A stretch of 64,000 bases of DNA from Streptomyces spororaveus (lineage in GTDB: Bacteria > Actinomycetota > Actinomycetes > Streptomycetales > Streptomycetaceae), in assembly GCF_016755875.1 (NCBI RefSeq), contig NZ_BNED01000005.1, positions 2,955,001 through 3,019,000 of the forward strand, written 5' to 3'. The position numbers and the translations under genes are program-made. Below, piece by piece: positions 28,849 through 37,614 of this stretch; the stretch's first letter is position 1; every line of letters starts with the position of its first letter. The notes under the pieces were generated by a model. That model worked only from the letters and a program-made list of their open reading frames with translations, did not search any database and was not told where the DNA came from.

Positions 28849-29319
28849 TCAGAAGGTCCCCGCCTCCGAGCGGCGCCGCGATTCCAGGACCTGCTCCGCC
28901 AGCTCCGCGGCCCGCGGGTTCCATCCCGGCCAGCGCCGCCGACGGCCCGGCCAGCTCGCCCAGCGCAGCGCGTCGGCCTCCTCCTCGGGCCGCAGACCGG
29001 CCGCGACGAGCGCGCCCCGGGCCGCTTCGGCCCCGGCCGTGCGGTAGCCGATGTCGCGGGCGTCCGGCCAGTAGACGCCGCCGTCGGTGATCTGGACCGC
29101 GGCCTCGACCCCGTCCAGCCCCAGCTCGATGCCCTCCCGCACCGCCGCGAGGAACTCGGCGGGCAACCGGTCCTCCGGCGCCAGGTTCAGGATCTCCGTT
29201 CCGGCAGGTCCCGGCGGCTCGAAGTCGGCGACGACGTAGGCGTAGTGGCCGCCGCAGCCGCCCTTGTTATCCACCACACGCGCGCTCACGCCCCGTACGG
29301 GCGCAGGAAGACCGGTCAT
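28849..29319 (-). CDS. Stand-alone EF-G domain IV-like protein
   Basis: The protein has 156 residues from the ATG at 29319. The pattern resembles domain IV of elongation factor G without the GTPase, domain II, III or V parts. It has GHYAYVVADFEPPGPAGTEI, then LPAEFLAAVREGIELGLD (compare the EF-G helix with a Pro-Lys/Glu-Glu start and AV--GI), then DGGVYWPDARDIGYRTAGAEAARGALVAAG. The Arg-rich C terminus (RRRRWPGW) could bind RNA. It lies 62 bases downstream of icmA on the same strand and may be co-transcribed. The assignment is by pattern only, and the function is unknown. Confidence 0.6.
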   Translation of the reverse strand: MTGLPAPVRGVSARVVDNKGGCGGHYAYVVADFEPPGPAGTEILNLAPEDRLPAEFLAAVREGIELGLDGVEAAVQITDGGVYWPDARDIGYRTAGAEAARGALVAAGLRPEEEADALRWASWPGRRRRWPGWNPRAAELAEQVLESRRRSEAGTF

Positions 29320-29381
29320 GCCCCCACCGTACGGGGGCGCGACCGGCCTTCGCGGGCCCGGCAGGAGCCGGAGGAGACGGC

Positions 29382-31082
29382 CTAGAAGCCGGGCGGCTCG
29401 GTGTACGTGCCCCACTCGTCGCGCAGGACGTTGCAGATCTCGCCCATCGTGGCCTCGGCCCGCACGGCGTCCAGCATGGCGGGGATCATGTTCGACCCGT
29501 CCCGGGCGGCGTCCAGCATCGCCTTCAGCGCCGCGTCGACCTTCGCGTCGTCGCGGCCGGCCTTGCGGGCCGCCAGCTCCCGCACCTGGACGGTCTCCAC
29601 CTCGTGGCTGACCCGGAGGATCTCCAGGTCCCCGGTGACCGACCCGTGGTGCACGTTGACGCCGACGACGCGCTTGTCGCCCTTCTCCAGGGACCGCTGG
29701 TACTGGAAGGCCGACTCGGCGATCTCCCCGGTGAACCAGCCGTCCTCGATGCCGCGCAGGATGCCCGAGGTGATCGGCCCGATCGGGTGCTGACCGTCCG
29801 GGTGGGCGCGCAGGCCGCGCTCCTTGATCTGGTCGAAGATCTTCTCGGCCTCGGCCTCGATGCGGTCGGTGAGCTGCTCCACGAACCAGGAACCGCCCAG
29901 CGGGTCCGCCACGTTGGCGACGCCGGTCTCCTCCATCAGCACCTGCTGCGTGCGCAGGGCGATCTCGGCGGCCTGCTCGCTCGGCAGCGCGAGGGTCTCG
30001 TCGAGGGCGTTGGTGTGCAGGGAGTTGGTGCCGCCGAGCACGGCCGCGAGGGCCTCCACGGCGGTGCGCACGACGTTGTTGTACGGCTGCTGCGCGGTCA
30101 GGGAGACACCGGCGGTCTGGGTGTGGAAGCGCAGCCACATGGACTTCTCGCTCTTCGCCCCGTAGACCTCCTTCATCCAGCGGGCCCAGATCCGGCGCGC
30201 GGCACGGAACTTGGCGATCTCCTCGAAGAAGTCGAGGTGCGCGTCGAAGAAGAAGGAGAGGCCGGGCGCGAAGGCGTCGACGTCCATTCCGCGCGAGAGG
30301 CCCAGCTCCACGTAGCCGAAGCCGTCGGCGAGGGTGTACGCGAGCTCCTGCGCGGCCGTCGCCCCGGCCTCGCGGATGTGGTAGCCGGAGACGGACAGCG
30401 GCTTGTAGGCCGGGATGCCCTTCGTGCAGTACTCCATGAGGTCGCCGATGAGGCGCAGGTGCGGCTCGGGTTCGAAGAGCCACTCCTTCTGGGCGATGTA
30501 CTCCTTGAAGATGTCGGTCTGGAGCGTGCCGTTGAGGACGGCGGGGTCCACGCCCTGCCGCTCGGCGGCGACCAGGTACATGCAGAAGGCGGGGACGGCC
30601 GGTCCGGAGATCGTCATCGAGGTCGTGACGTCACCGAGGGGGATGTCCTTGAACAGGACCTCCATGTCGGCGGCGGAGTCGATGGCGACGCCGCAGTGGC
30701 CGACCTCGCCGAGGGAGCGGGGGTCGTCGGAGTCGCGCCCCATGAGGGTCGGCATGTCGAAGGCGACGGAGAGCCCGCCGCCGCCGGCGGCCAGGATCAT
30801 CTTGTAGCGCTCGTTGGTCTGCTCGGCGTTCCCGAACCCGGCGAACTGCCGGATGGTCCAGGTCCGCCCCCGGTACCCGGTGGCGTGCAGCCCGCGGGTG
30901 TACGGGTACTCGCCCGGCCACCCGATGCGCTCGAAGCCCTCGTACGCGTCGCCGGGCCGGGGCCCGTAGACCGGTTCGACCTCGTCGCCGGAGAGCGTGG
31001 AGAAGTCTGCCTCGCGCTTGCGGGCCTTGTCATAACGGGCCTGCCAGCGACGGCGGCCTTCCTCGATGGCGTCAGCGTCCAT
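29382..31082 (-). CDS. icmA: Isobutyryl-CoA mutase large subunit (methylmalonyl-CoA mutase family)
   Basis: This coenzyme B12-dependent mutase subunit interconverts isobutyryl-CoA and n-butyryl-CoA. From the ATG at 31082 the protein is 566 residues, exactly the length I recall for Streptomyces IcmA. It matches that family throughout, including [35 protein letters not shown] and [13 protein letters not shown]. It lacks the C-terminal cobalamin-binding domain, which in this family is a separate small subunit not found in this window. An alternative ATG lies at 31088. A perfect 24-base palindrome sits directly upstream. The epimerase and MeaB-type chaperone genes 15-17 kb away belong to the same metabolic area. 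Confidence 0.92.
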   Translation of the reverse strand: MDADAIEEGRRRWQARYDKARKREADFSTLSGDEVEPVYGPRPGDAYEGFERIGWPGEYPYTRGLHATGYRGRTWTIRQFAGFGNAEQTNERYKMILAAGGGGLSVAFDMPTLMGRDSDDPRSLGEVGHCGVAIDSAADMEVLFKDIPLGDVTTSMTISGPAVPAFCMYLVAAERQGVDPAVLNGTLQTDIFKEYIAQKEWLFEPEPHLRLIGDLMEYCTKGIPAYKPLSVSGYHIREAGATAAQELAYTLADGFGYVELGLSRGMDVDAFAPGLSFFFDAHLDFFEEIAKFRAARRIWARWMKEVYGAKSEKSMWLRFHTQTAGVSLTAQQPYNNVVRTAVEALAAVLGGTNSLHTNALDETLALPSEQAAEIALRTQQVLMEETGVANVADPLGGSWFVEQLTDRIEAEAEKIFDQIKERGLRAHPDGQHPIGPITSGILRGIEDGWFTGEIAESAFQYQRSLEKGDKRVVGVNVHHGSVTGDLEILRVSHEVETVQVRELAARKAGRDDAKVDAALKAMLDAARDGSNMIPAMLDAVRAEATMGEICNVLRDEWGTYTEPPGF

Positions 31083-31090
31083 ACCCATGA

Positions 31091-31114
31091 ATTTACTAGG
31101 ACGTCCTAGTAAAT
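31091..31114. promoter_or_regulatory. Perfect 24-bp palindrome in front of icmA
   Basis: The arm ATTTACTAGGAC is followed at once by its exact complement GTCCTAGTAAAT. It ends two bases before the upstream icmA ATG codon at 31088, so a bound dimer would cover the transcription start or ribosome-entry region. The binding protein is not identified. Confidence 0.8.
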
Positions 31115-31180
31115 GTCGATGGCAAACCCCCGAGGACTCGCCCCGGGGGTGGGTGACGCTCGACTCGTCCGCGGACCCGA

Positions 31181-31510
31181 TCAGGCCTTGGCGGTCGCGA
31201 GCGAGTCGCTGACCAGCGGCTCGACCTCGGCACGGACCTTGCGCTCGACGAAGAAGGCCGCCAGCGGAATCGTTCCGCTGAGCATGACCCAGAGCATCTT
31301 GCCGAAGGGCCACCTGGCCTTGGAGCTCAGGTCGAAGGCGAAGACGAGGTAGATCATGAAGAGCACACCGTGGGCCTGCGAGACCACGAAGGTCAGGTCG
31401 GCACCGGTGTCGAAGCCGTACTTCGCCACCATGCAGGCACAGAGGATCAGGAGCATGACCGCGGTCACGTAGGCCATGGCGCGGTAGCGGGTCAGCACGC
31501 TTCGTTTCAT
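31181..31510 (-). CDS. DUF3817 small integral membrane protein
   Basis: The 109-residue protein has three predicted hydrophobic helices: AMAYVTAVMLLILCACMVAK, SQAHGVLFMIYLVFAFDL and KMLWVMLSGTIPLAAFFVE. The middle HG--F--Y pattern and the short loop before WPF are DUF3817 features. The function is unknown. It lies upstream of icmA on the same strand, 98 bases from the palindrome region, so it is probably a separate unit. A second, clearly related copy is encoded at 42007-42351. Confidence 0.82.
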   Translation of the reverse strand: MKRSVLTRYRAMAYVTAVMLLILCACMVAKYGFDTGADLTFVVSQAHGVLFMIYLVFAFDLSSKARWPFGKMLWVMLSGTIPLAAFFVERKVRAEVEPLVSDSLATAKA

Positions 31511-31565
31511 GCCGACGAGCCTAGCCGTCCGTTTTGCTCGATCTTGACGCGGCCCCGGGCCCCGG

Positions 31566-32072
31566 CTACTCCTGGAAGTCCGCCGCGGCCACCCGCAGCG
31601 GCCGCAGCAGCGCGAAGATCTCCCCGCACTCCTCGGCGTCGTAGGCGCCGAGGCCGAAGTCGACGGCCATCAGGTCCTTCGTGGCGGCCTCGACGACCTC
31701 GCGGCCCTTCTCCGTGATGGAGGCGAGGGTGCCGCGGCCGTCGTTCGGGTTGGGCCGCTTGGCGACCAGTCCGGACTTCACCAGCCGGTCCACGGTGTTG
31801 GTCACCGACGTCGGGTGGACCATCAGCCGCTCGCCGATCTTGGACATCGGCAGTTCGCCCGCCTTCGAGAAGGTGAGCAGTACCAGCGCCTCGTACCGGG
31901 CGAAGGTCAGCCCGTACGGCTTGACGACCGCGTCGACCTCGCCGAGCAGGATCTGTTGCGCGCGCATGATCGAGGTGATCGCTGCCATGGAGGGCACGGG
32001 TCCCCAGCGCTGCTGCCAGAGCTCGTCGGCGCGGGCGATGGGGTCGAAGGGAAGGCTGAGCGGCTTGGGCAC
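31566..32072 (-). CDS. MarR-family transcriptional regulator
   Basis: The 168-residue protein begins at a GTG. The winged helix is visible in LPMSKIGERLMVHPTSVTNTVDRLVKSGLV and the wing in RPNPNDGRGTLASITEKG. It ends in acidic helices for dimerisation. The gene lies 21 bases downstream of the MFS transporter gene on the same strand, so transporter and regulator are probably co-transcribed. The DUF3817 gene follows 55 bases later. Whether it binds the icmA palindrome cannot be told. Confidence 0.87.
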   Translation of the reverse strand: MPKPLSLPFDPIARADELWQQRWGPVPSMAAITSIMRAQQILLGEVDAVVKPYGLTFARYEALVLLTFSKAGELPMSKIGERLMVHPTSVTNTVDRLVKSGLVAKRPNPNDGRGTLASITEKGREVVEAATKDLMAVDFGLGAYDAEECGEIFALLRPLRVAAADFQE

Positions 32073-32093
32073 GCGTCCGACCCTACCGGGAGG

Positions 32094-33350
32094 TCACTTC
32101 ACCGCGAGGGCCGTCTCACCCCTCAGTCGTCCCTCCTCCCGGGCGGCGGCCCGGAGTTCGGCCAGGAGCAGCAGGACGACGCCCGTGCCGAGGACCCCGG
32201 CGCCGGTGACGACCTCGTGCACCGGACGGAATTCGGCGGCGAGGCCGGCGAGCGCCATGCCGACCCCCTGGAGCGTCATCAGGCCGGTGCTGAGCAGGGT
32301 CATCGCCCGGCCGCGCAGCCCGTCGGGGACGGCGTCGACGTACCACTGGTCCAGCCCGAGCGTGTGGGCGTGGGCCAGCCCGGCGAGCAGCAGGGCCGCG
32401 AGGACCACGGGCAGGCCCGGCCGGACCGCGAAGAGCAGGAGCGGCAGCAGGCCGGCGGCGGCGAGCGGGGCCACGATCCGCGATCGCGTTCGGGCCGTGA
32501 GGGCCGAGCCGGCCCAAAGCTCCCCGGCGATGGTGCCGACGGGCATGGCGCACATCATCAGGCCGAGCGCGGCGGTGCCGGCGCCGATGCCGTCCGCGTA
32601 CGGGGCGAGCAGCGCCTCGGGGGCCACGAGGAAGACGGGCGGCAGCCAGAACAGCAGCATCAGCGCACGCAGCCGGCGCCGGCCGAGGACGGCGCGCAGA
32701 CCGGCGAGCGGGGAGGTGCGGGCGCCGCCGCGGGCGGGGCGGCGGCGGGTGCCCAGCCGCAGCAGCAGCGCGGAGCCGAGGAAACCCGCGGCGGTGAGGG
32801 CGATGGCCGCGCGCGGCGCGAGCACGGTGAGCAGCAGCCCGCCGAGGCCGAAGCCGATGAGCTGGGCGCTCTGGGCGACCATGCGCAGCAGCGAGCGGCC
32901 GAGCACGAAGGCGTCGCCGGTACCGAGGACGTCGGAGAGGGAGGCGTTGCGCGTGCCCTGGAACAGCGGCGCCACGAAGGCCATCGCGCAGCGCAGTACG
33001 AGGAGCACGGCGACGGGAGTGCCCGGTGCCACCATGGCGGCCGCGCAGAGCGCGCAGAGGAGGTCGCACGTGACGAGCACCCGGCGGGCGGGGTGGCGGT
33101 CGGCGATCCCGGCGAGCAGGGTGCCGCCGAGGACGTACGGGAGGAAGCCGAGGGCGAAGGTGAGCGCGCTCATCAGGGGCGAGCCGGTGGCGCGGTAGAC
33201 GAGGACGGACAGTGAGATCTCGGCGACGACCACGCCGAACACGGACAGCAGGTGGGCGGCGAAGACGGTCCGGAACTCACGGACCCGGAACACGGACCGG
33301 TAGCCCGGCGGCGGTGCGGACCGCCCGGGCGCCTGGGTGTCGGCTGGCAT
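32094..33350 (-). CDS. Major facilitator superfamily transporter
   Basis: The protein has 418 residues from the ATG at 33350 (MPADTQAPG); the upstream extension is Arg-rich and unlikely. About 12 hydrophobic helices are visible. The loop after helix 2 reads GIADRHPARRVLV, the usual MFS D-R motif. It resembles MFS exporters for drugs or small molecules, but the substrate is not readable. It is divergent from an ArsR/DUF5937 regulator 133 bases away and is followed by a MarR gene, so either could control it. Confidence 0.85.
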   Translation of the reverse strand: MPADTQAPGRSAPPPGYRSVFRVREFRTVFAAHLLSVFGVVVAEISLSVLVYRATGSPLMSALTFALGFLPYVLGGTLLAGIADRHPARRVLVTCDLLCALCAAAMVAPGTPVAVLLVLRCAMAFVAPLFQGTRNASLSDVLGTGDAFVLGRSLLRMVAQSAQLIGFGLGGLLLTVLAPRAAIALTAAGFLGSALLLRLGTRRRPARGGARTSPLAGLRAVLGRRRLRALMLLFWLPPVFLVAPEALLAPYADGIGAGTAALGLMMCAMPVGTIAGELWAGSALTARTRSRIVAPLAAAGLLPLLLFAVRPGLPVVLAALLLAGLAHAHTLGLDQWYVDAVPDGLRGRAMTLLSTGLMTLQGVGMALAGLAAEFRPVHEVVTGAGVLGTGVVLLLLAELRAAAREEGRLRGETALAVK

Positions 33351-33483
33351 GGGCCCAGCGTCGCGGGCCCGCGTCCGGCGCCCCAGAGATTCGCCTGTGG
33401 CCGAATGCCGGGGCAGAGTCCTTCCCGTACGCGTCTCCTTGCGCACGGAGAGAGCGGGAAGAGCGGGAAGCGAGGGGGCCGGG

Positions 33484-34479
33484 ATGGGGCTGCACCACTA
33501 CTTCGGGCACGAGGACCTGTTGCGGTGCCGGTTCGCACTGTCCCCCGCGTGGGAGACGCAGGAGGCCGTCCGCACGCTGAGCCGCCCGGACCGGCAGGGC
33601 TACCACCTGCCCTGGCTGCGGCGGATCCGCGCCGCGGCCGACGGGCTGGACCTGCGGCCGCTGTGGCTGCTGATGCCGCACCGCGGGCACAGCGCGGACT
33701 TCATCGGCCCGCCGCCGAGCGGACCCGGGGTCTCCTTCGAGGAGGAGCTCGCGCTGATCCGCGGGACGGATCCGGCCGCGGCGCGCGAGGACATGCGCAA
33801 GGCACTGGCGTGCACGCCCGGCGCCCTCGACAGCGGTCTGGGCCGGTCGATGCTCGCCGATCCGGCGCGGGCCGTGCACGACCTGGCCGACCTGATGGAG
33901 CGGGTCTGGAGCGTACTGATCGAGCCGCACTGGCCTCGGCTGCGGGCCCTGCTGGAGGCGGACATCCTCTTCCACTCGCGCCGCCTCGCCGCCGGCGGTC
34001 TCCAGTCGCTCTTCGACGGCCTGCACCCGGGGCTCGCCTGGGACGCCGCCTCCCTGACCCTGACCATCGAGCGGCCCAGTCACCACGAGCGCGTCCTGGG
34101 CGGCCAGGGGCTGCTCCTGATGCCGAGCGCCTTCATCTGGCCGGGCATCGCGGGCGGCTTCGACCCGCCCTGGCAGCCCACCATCGTCTACCCGGCCCGC
34201 GGGATCGGCGCCCTGTGGACCCCGGCCCAGGAGAACACCCCCGACGCGCTGGCCCGGCTGCTGGGCCGGGGCCGGGCCGAGGTGCTGTGCGCGCTGGAGG
34301 AACCGGCCTCCACCACGGCGCTGGCCCACCGGCTCGGGCTGGCCCCGTCCACGGTCTCGGCCCACCTGGGGGTCCTGCACGCGGCGGGGCTGCTCATCTC
34401 CGCCCGCCACGGCCACCAGGTCCGCTACGAGCGCACCCCGCTGGCGATCGCGCTCACCACGGGCGACCCGGCCCGCTGA
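33484..34479 (+). CDS. ArsR-family regulator with N-terminal DUF5937-like domain
   Basis: The 331-residue protein starts behind GAGGGGG. Residues 1-240 form an uncharacterised domain (YFGHEDLLRCRFALSPAWE) of the kind called DUF5937. The last 90 residues are an ArsR-type winged helix (ALAHRLGLAPSTVSAHLGVLHAAGLL, with RHGHQVRYERTPLA as the wing). No metal-binding CxC motif is present in the ArsR part, so metal sensing is not indicated. It is divergent from the MFS gene and is the likely regulator of that transporter by position only. Confidence 0.82.
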   Translation: MGLHHYFGHEDLLRCRFALSPAWETQEAVRTLSRPDRQGYHLPWLRRIRAAADGLDLRPLWLLMPHRGHSADFIGPPPSGPGVSFEEELALIRGTDPAAAREDMRKALACTPGALDSGLGRSMLADPARAVHDLADLMERVWSVLIEPHWPRLRALLEADILFHSRRLAAGGLQSLFDGLHPGLAWDAASLTLTIERPSHHERVLGGQGLLLMPSAFIWPGIAGGFDPPWQPTIVYPARGIGALWTPAQENTPDALARLLGRGRAEVLCALEEPASTTALAHRLGLAPSTVSAHLGVLHAAGLLISARHGHQVRYERTPLAIALTTGDPAR

Positions 34480-34579
34480 ACCCGCCGCCCGGTGTCGCAC
34501 AGCCATGCCAACTGTCCGACATGTCAACATATCCCGGTATCTCGCTCCGCTGCCCGACCCTTCGTCCCGAGGAAGCCGG

Positions 34580-35620
34580 ATGCCCCCCGCCGCTCGCAGG
34601 CCGCGTTTTCGCGCCACCGCCCCCGTCCTCGGCCTCCTCGCGCTCCTCGCCGCGGCCCCCGCCTGCAGCGGCGAGCCCACGCCCGAGCCCGGAACCCCCG
34701 CCGCCACGACCGCGGCGCCCTCCCCCATCGTCGCGGCCGAGGAGTCCCCGTTCTGGGTGGACCCGCACAGCGACGCCGCCCGGCAGGTCGCCGCCTGGGA
34801 GGCGGCGGGCCGCGACAGCGACGCCCAGGTCCTGCGCAGGATCGCGGACCGCCCGCTCACCCTGTGGGGACCCGGCGGCGATCCCGGCCCCGAGATCCGC
34901 CGGGCCAGGGCGGGGGCCCGGGCCACCGGGCGGACCCTGCTGCTCGCCGCGTACAACATCCCCTACCGGGACTGCGGGCAGCACTCGGCCGGCGGCGCCC
35001 CCGACGCCCAGGCCTACCGCAGCTGGATCGGCGCCTTCGCCGACAACATCGAGGACACCAGGGCCGTCGTGGTCCTGGAGCCGGACGCGATCGCGCACAT
35101 CGTCGACGGCTGCACCCGGCCCGAGCACCATGCCGAGCGCTACCAGCTCCTCTCCGAGGCCGTCGACCGGCTGAAGAGGAACCCCAACACCAAGGTCTAC
35201 CTGGACGCCGGCAACCCGGCCTGGATCCCCAACCCGATGGACCTCGTCGAGCCCCTCTTCAAGGCCGGCCTGGACCGCGCCGACGGCTTCGCCCTCAACG
35301 TCTCCAACTTCCAGCCCGACGCGGCCACCCGGGCCTACGGCGCCAGGATCTCCCGGGGCACCAGCGGCAAGCACTTCGTCATCGACACCAGTCGCAACGG
35401 CGACGGACCGCTGCCCGGCGACCGCGCCCAGGCCTGGTGCAATCCGCCGGGCCGTGCCCTCGGGGCGCCGCCGACCGACCGGACGGGCGACCCGCTCGTC
35501 GACGCGTACCTCTGGGTCAAGCGGCCCGGCGAGTCCGACGGGACCTGCCGCGGCGGTCCGTCGGCGGGCACCTGGTGGCCGGACTACGCCCTGGGGCTGG
35601 CCCGTCGGGCCAGGGAATGA
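34580..35620 (+). CDS. cslZ: GH6 endoglucanase-like lipoprotein of the cslA locus
   Basis: This predicted extracellular beta-1,4-glucanase has 346 residues. The start at 34580 follows GAGGAAG and gives a lipoprotein signal (Leu/Ala-rich, then AAPAC at the lipobox). The GH6 fold is shown by LLAAYNIPYRDCGQHSAGG, VVVLEPDAIAH with a catalytic Asp, YLDAGNPAW, ALNVSNF and WVKRPGESDG. It is convergent with glxA, with no base between the two stop codons. Streptomyces cslA-glxA loci carry such a GH6 gene (cslZ), thought to trim or release the tip glucan. The symbol is assigned by that context. Confidence 0.85.
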   Translation: MPPAARRPRFRATAPVLGLLALLAAAPACSGEPTPEPGTPAATTAAPSPIVAAEESPFWVDPHSDAARQVAAWEAAGRDSDAQVLRRIADRPLTLWGPGGDPGPEIRRARAGARATGRTLLLAAYNIPYRDCGQHSAGGAPDAQAYRSWIGAFADNIEDTRAVVVLEPDAIAHIVDGCTRPEHHAERYQLLSEAVDRLKRNPNTKVYLDAGNPAWIPNPMDLVEPLFKAGLDRADGFALNVSNFQPDAATRAYGARISRGTSGKHFVIDTSRNGDGPLPGDRAQAWCNPPGRALGAPPTDRTGDPLVDAYLWVKRPGESDGTCRGGPSAGTWWPDYALGLARRARE

Positions 35621-37612
35621 CTACGGGGCCGCCGGCTGCGGCGCCGGTGGCGGCGGGGCCTTGACCCGGAGCCACTTCGCCTCGGAGGGCGTCCCCTCGT
35701 CGTCGGTCACGAACAGCATGTACCAGCCCGGCGGCACCAGCGTCGGGTCCTGCGGCACCTCGACCGTGACCGAGCCGTCCGTCCTGGTCAGCCCGAGCTC
35801 GATCGAGCGCTGCTCCACGTCCGTGGTGTGCGTGACCGCACTCGGCCGCATCAGGCGGGCCCGCTCGATCCGCTCCGGGTGCGCGGTGGCGAAGGTGGCC
35901 CGCCCGTTCGCGTCCGGCTCCTCGGGTCCGGTGCCCAGCACGGGCCGCCGGGCCGGGTCCCGGTAGAGGTACGGCGGCGTGTACACCTCCAGCCGGTGTT
36001 CGAACTTGCCGAGCCGGGTGTTGTCCTTGTCCGCGAAGAGCGGGTCCGAGCCGAAGGTCGCCACCCGCCCGTCGGGCAGCAGCAGAGCCTCGGAGTGGTA
36101 GTTGCGGCCGACGGTCGGATCGGCGGCGGCCACGAAGGAGTCGGTGCGCGGATAGTAGAACTGCGCCTTGTGGATGTCGCTGGCGCTGCGGCCCCGGTAG
36201 TCGGCGGAGCCCCCGGTGGTGAAGACCGAGTCGTCCGGCAGCAGCACGCTGCTCAGGTAGCGGGTGGCGCGCGGCAGCCGCGCCGAGGACCGGAAGACCG
36301 GGTTGTCCTCCTTCAGGTCCACGATCGCGGTCCGGCTGGAGGAGAGTGCCGACTCGCCGACCCCGCCGCCGCCGAGGACCATCACCTTCTGGTCCTGGGC
36401 GGGCGGGAGCAGGAGCGAGGAGGAGGTCTCCAGCCGGTCCGCCTCCGTGAGCCCGCCCACCTTCTTGAACTCGTTGGTGTCGAGGTCCCACACGCCCGGC
36501 TCGCGCCCCTTGGTCTTCGGGCCGTAGCCCGCGTTGGAGCCGGTGTAGAGGAGCTTGCCGCCCTGCATGAGGAAGAGCGCGGGATAGGTCGGGAAGTAGT
36601 GGAAGGGGGCCTTCGACCACTTCTTCGTGCGCGGGTCGTAGTACTCGTTGTCGCCGGGCACCACGTCGCCCACGTCGTTGAGCCCGGAGACCGCGAGCAC
36701 CCGCCCGTCCTCCAGGGTCACGAGCGTCGGGTACCAGCGGGCGTCGCCCATCGGGTCGACGCGGAGGTACTTCTCCGCCTCCGGGTCGAACTCGTACGCG
36801 GACTTGATGCCCTGGAAGTCCTGCTTGTCGGCGCTCAGCCGTTCCGCGAGCCCGTAGACGTTGTCGGCGTCCTTGCCCTTCAGACCGACCACCTCGTACT
36901 GCGCGGCCTCCGTCGTCAGCCCCTCGGCTCCGGGCTTCACCGCCTCCACGAAGACCCTCGACTCGGCGGCGATCACGGTGGTCTTCCACGGCATGACCTG
37001 CCCGCCGCGACCGTAGGTGATCTCGAACTTCTTCCTGGCCTTCGGCACGACCACGTCGAACTTCGCCTCGTACTCCACCCCGGACGGGGACCGGAACCGG
37101 GTCCCCTTGCGCAGCTTGACGGCCTTGTCGGGGTTCTCGTTCTTGACCCGCATCCGGCCGCCCGCCCGGGTGACCTTCCCCCGGAGCACCTCGTACCGGG
37201 CGGTGCCGCCGGCCACCAGCAGACGCCCGTCGGGGAGTTGGCTGTGCCCGGCGCAGAAGAAGTCCTCCGGCGTCGGGATCTTCTTGAAGCTGTTGTCCTT
37301 CGGGTCCCACAGGACGGTGTCGAAGGTGCCCTTGTCGAAGTTCTTCTGGTTGTTGCCGCTGCCGGCGATGAGGAGCACCTTGCCCGTGTGCAGCAGGGCC
37401 GCGTGCATGGCGTTGATCCGGTACTCCTCGGGGAGCCCGACCAGGCCCCACGACCCGTACCGGATCCGGTAGCTGGGCTGTCCGATCTTGTACGCGTGGT
37501 ACTTGTCCTCGGCGAAGGAGATCGCGGCGGGCGCGTTGAGCGCGACGAGCACCAGCACGGCGGCGGCGCCCAGGGCGGTCTTCTTGAACTTCTTCGACGG
37601 CCGGTAGCCCAT
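35621..37612 (-). CDS. glxA: GlxA mononuclear copper radical oxidase
   Basis: This galactose-oxidase-like enzyme works with CslA on a glycan at hyphal tips. The 663-residue protein has an N-terminal basic stretch and one hydrophobic segment (13-34) as an uncleaved anchor or signal. Kelch-type repeats form the propeller. The copper and radical residues align by pattern with galactose oxidase: Cys120 (FFCAGHS) and Tyr294 (RWYPT) for the thioether cofactor, Tyr505-His506 (GRNYHSEA) and His595 (AVTHTTD). A C-terminal Ig-like domain and Pro-rich end follow. GGAGGG precedes the start, within the last codons of cslA two bases away, so the genes are one operon. Confidence 0.94.
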   Translation of the reverse strand: MGYRPSKKFKKTALGAAAVLVLVALNAPAAISFAEDKYHAYKIGQPSYRIRYGSWGLVGLPEEYRINAMHAALLHTGKVLLIAGSGNNQKNFDKGTFDTVLWDPKDNSFKKIPTPEDFFCAGHSQLPDGRLLVAGGTARYEVLRGKVTRAGGRMRVKNENPDKAVKLRKGTRFRSPSGVEYEAKFDVVVPKARKKFEITYGRGGQVMPWKTTVIAAESRVFVEAVKPGAEGLTTEAAQYEVVGLKGKDADNVYGLAERLSADKQDFQGIKSAYEFDPEAEKYLRVDPMGDARWYPTLVTLEDGRVLAVSGLNDVGDVVPGDNEYYDPRTKKWSKAPFHYFPTYPALFLMQGGKLLYTGSNAGYGPKTKGREPGVWDLDTNEFKKVGGLTEADRLETSSSLLLPPAQDQKVMVLGGGGVGESALSSSRTAIVDLKEDNPVFRSSARLPRATRYLSSVLLPDDSVFTTGGSADYRGRSASDIHKAQFYYPRTDSFVAAADPTVGRNYHSEALLLPDGRVATFGSDPLFADKDNTRLGKFEHRLEVYTPPYLYRDPARRPVLGTGPEEPDANGRATFATAHPERIERARLMRPSAVTHTTDVEQRSIELGLTRTDGSVTVEVPQDPTLVPPGWYMLFVTDDEGTPSEAKWLRVKAPPPPAPQPAAP

Positions 37613-37614
37613 GT

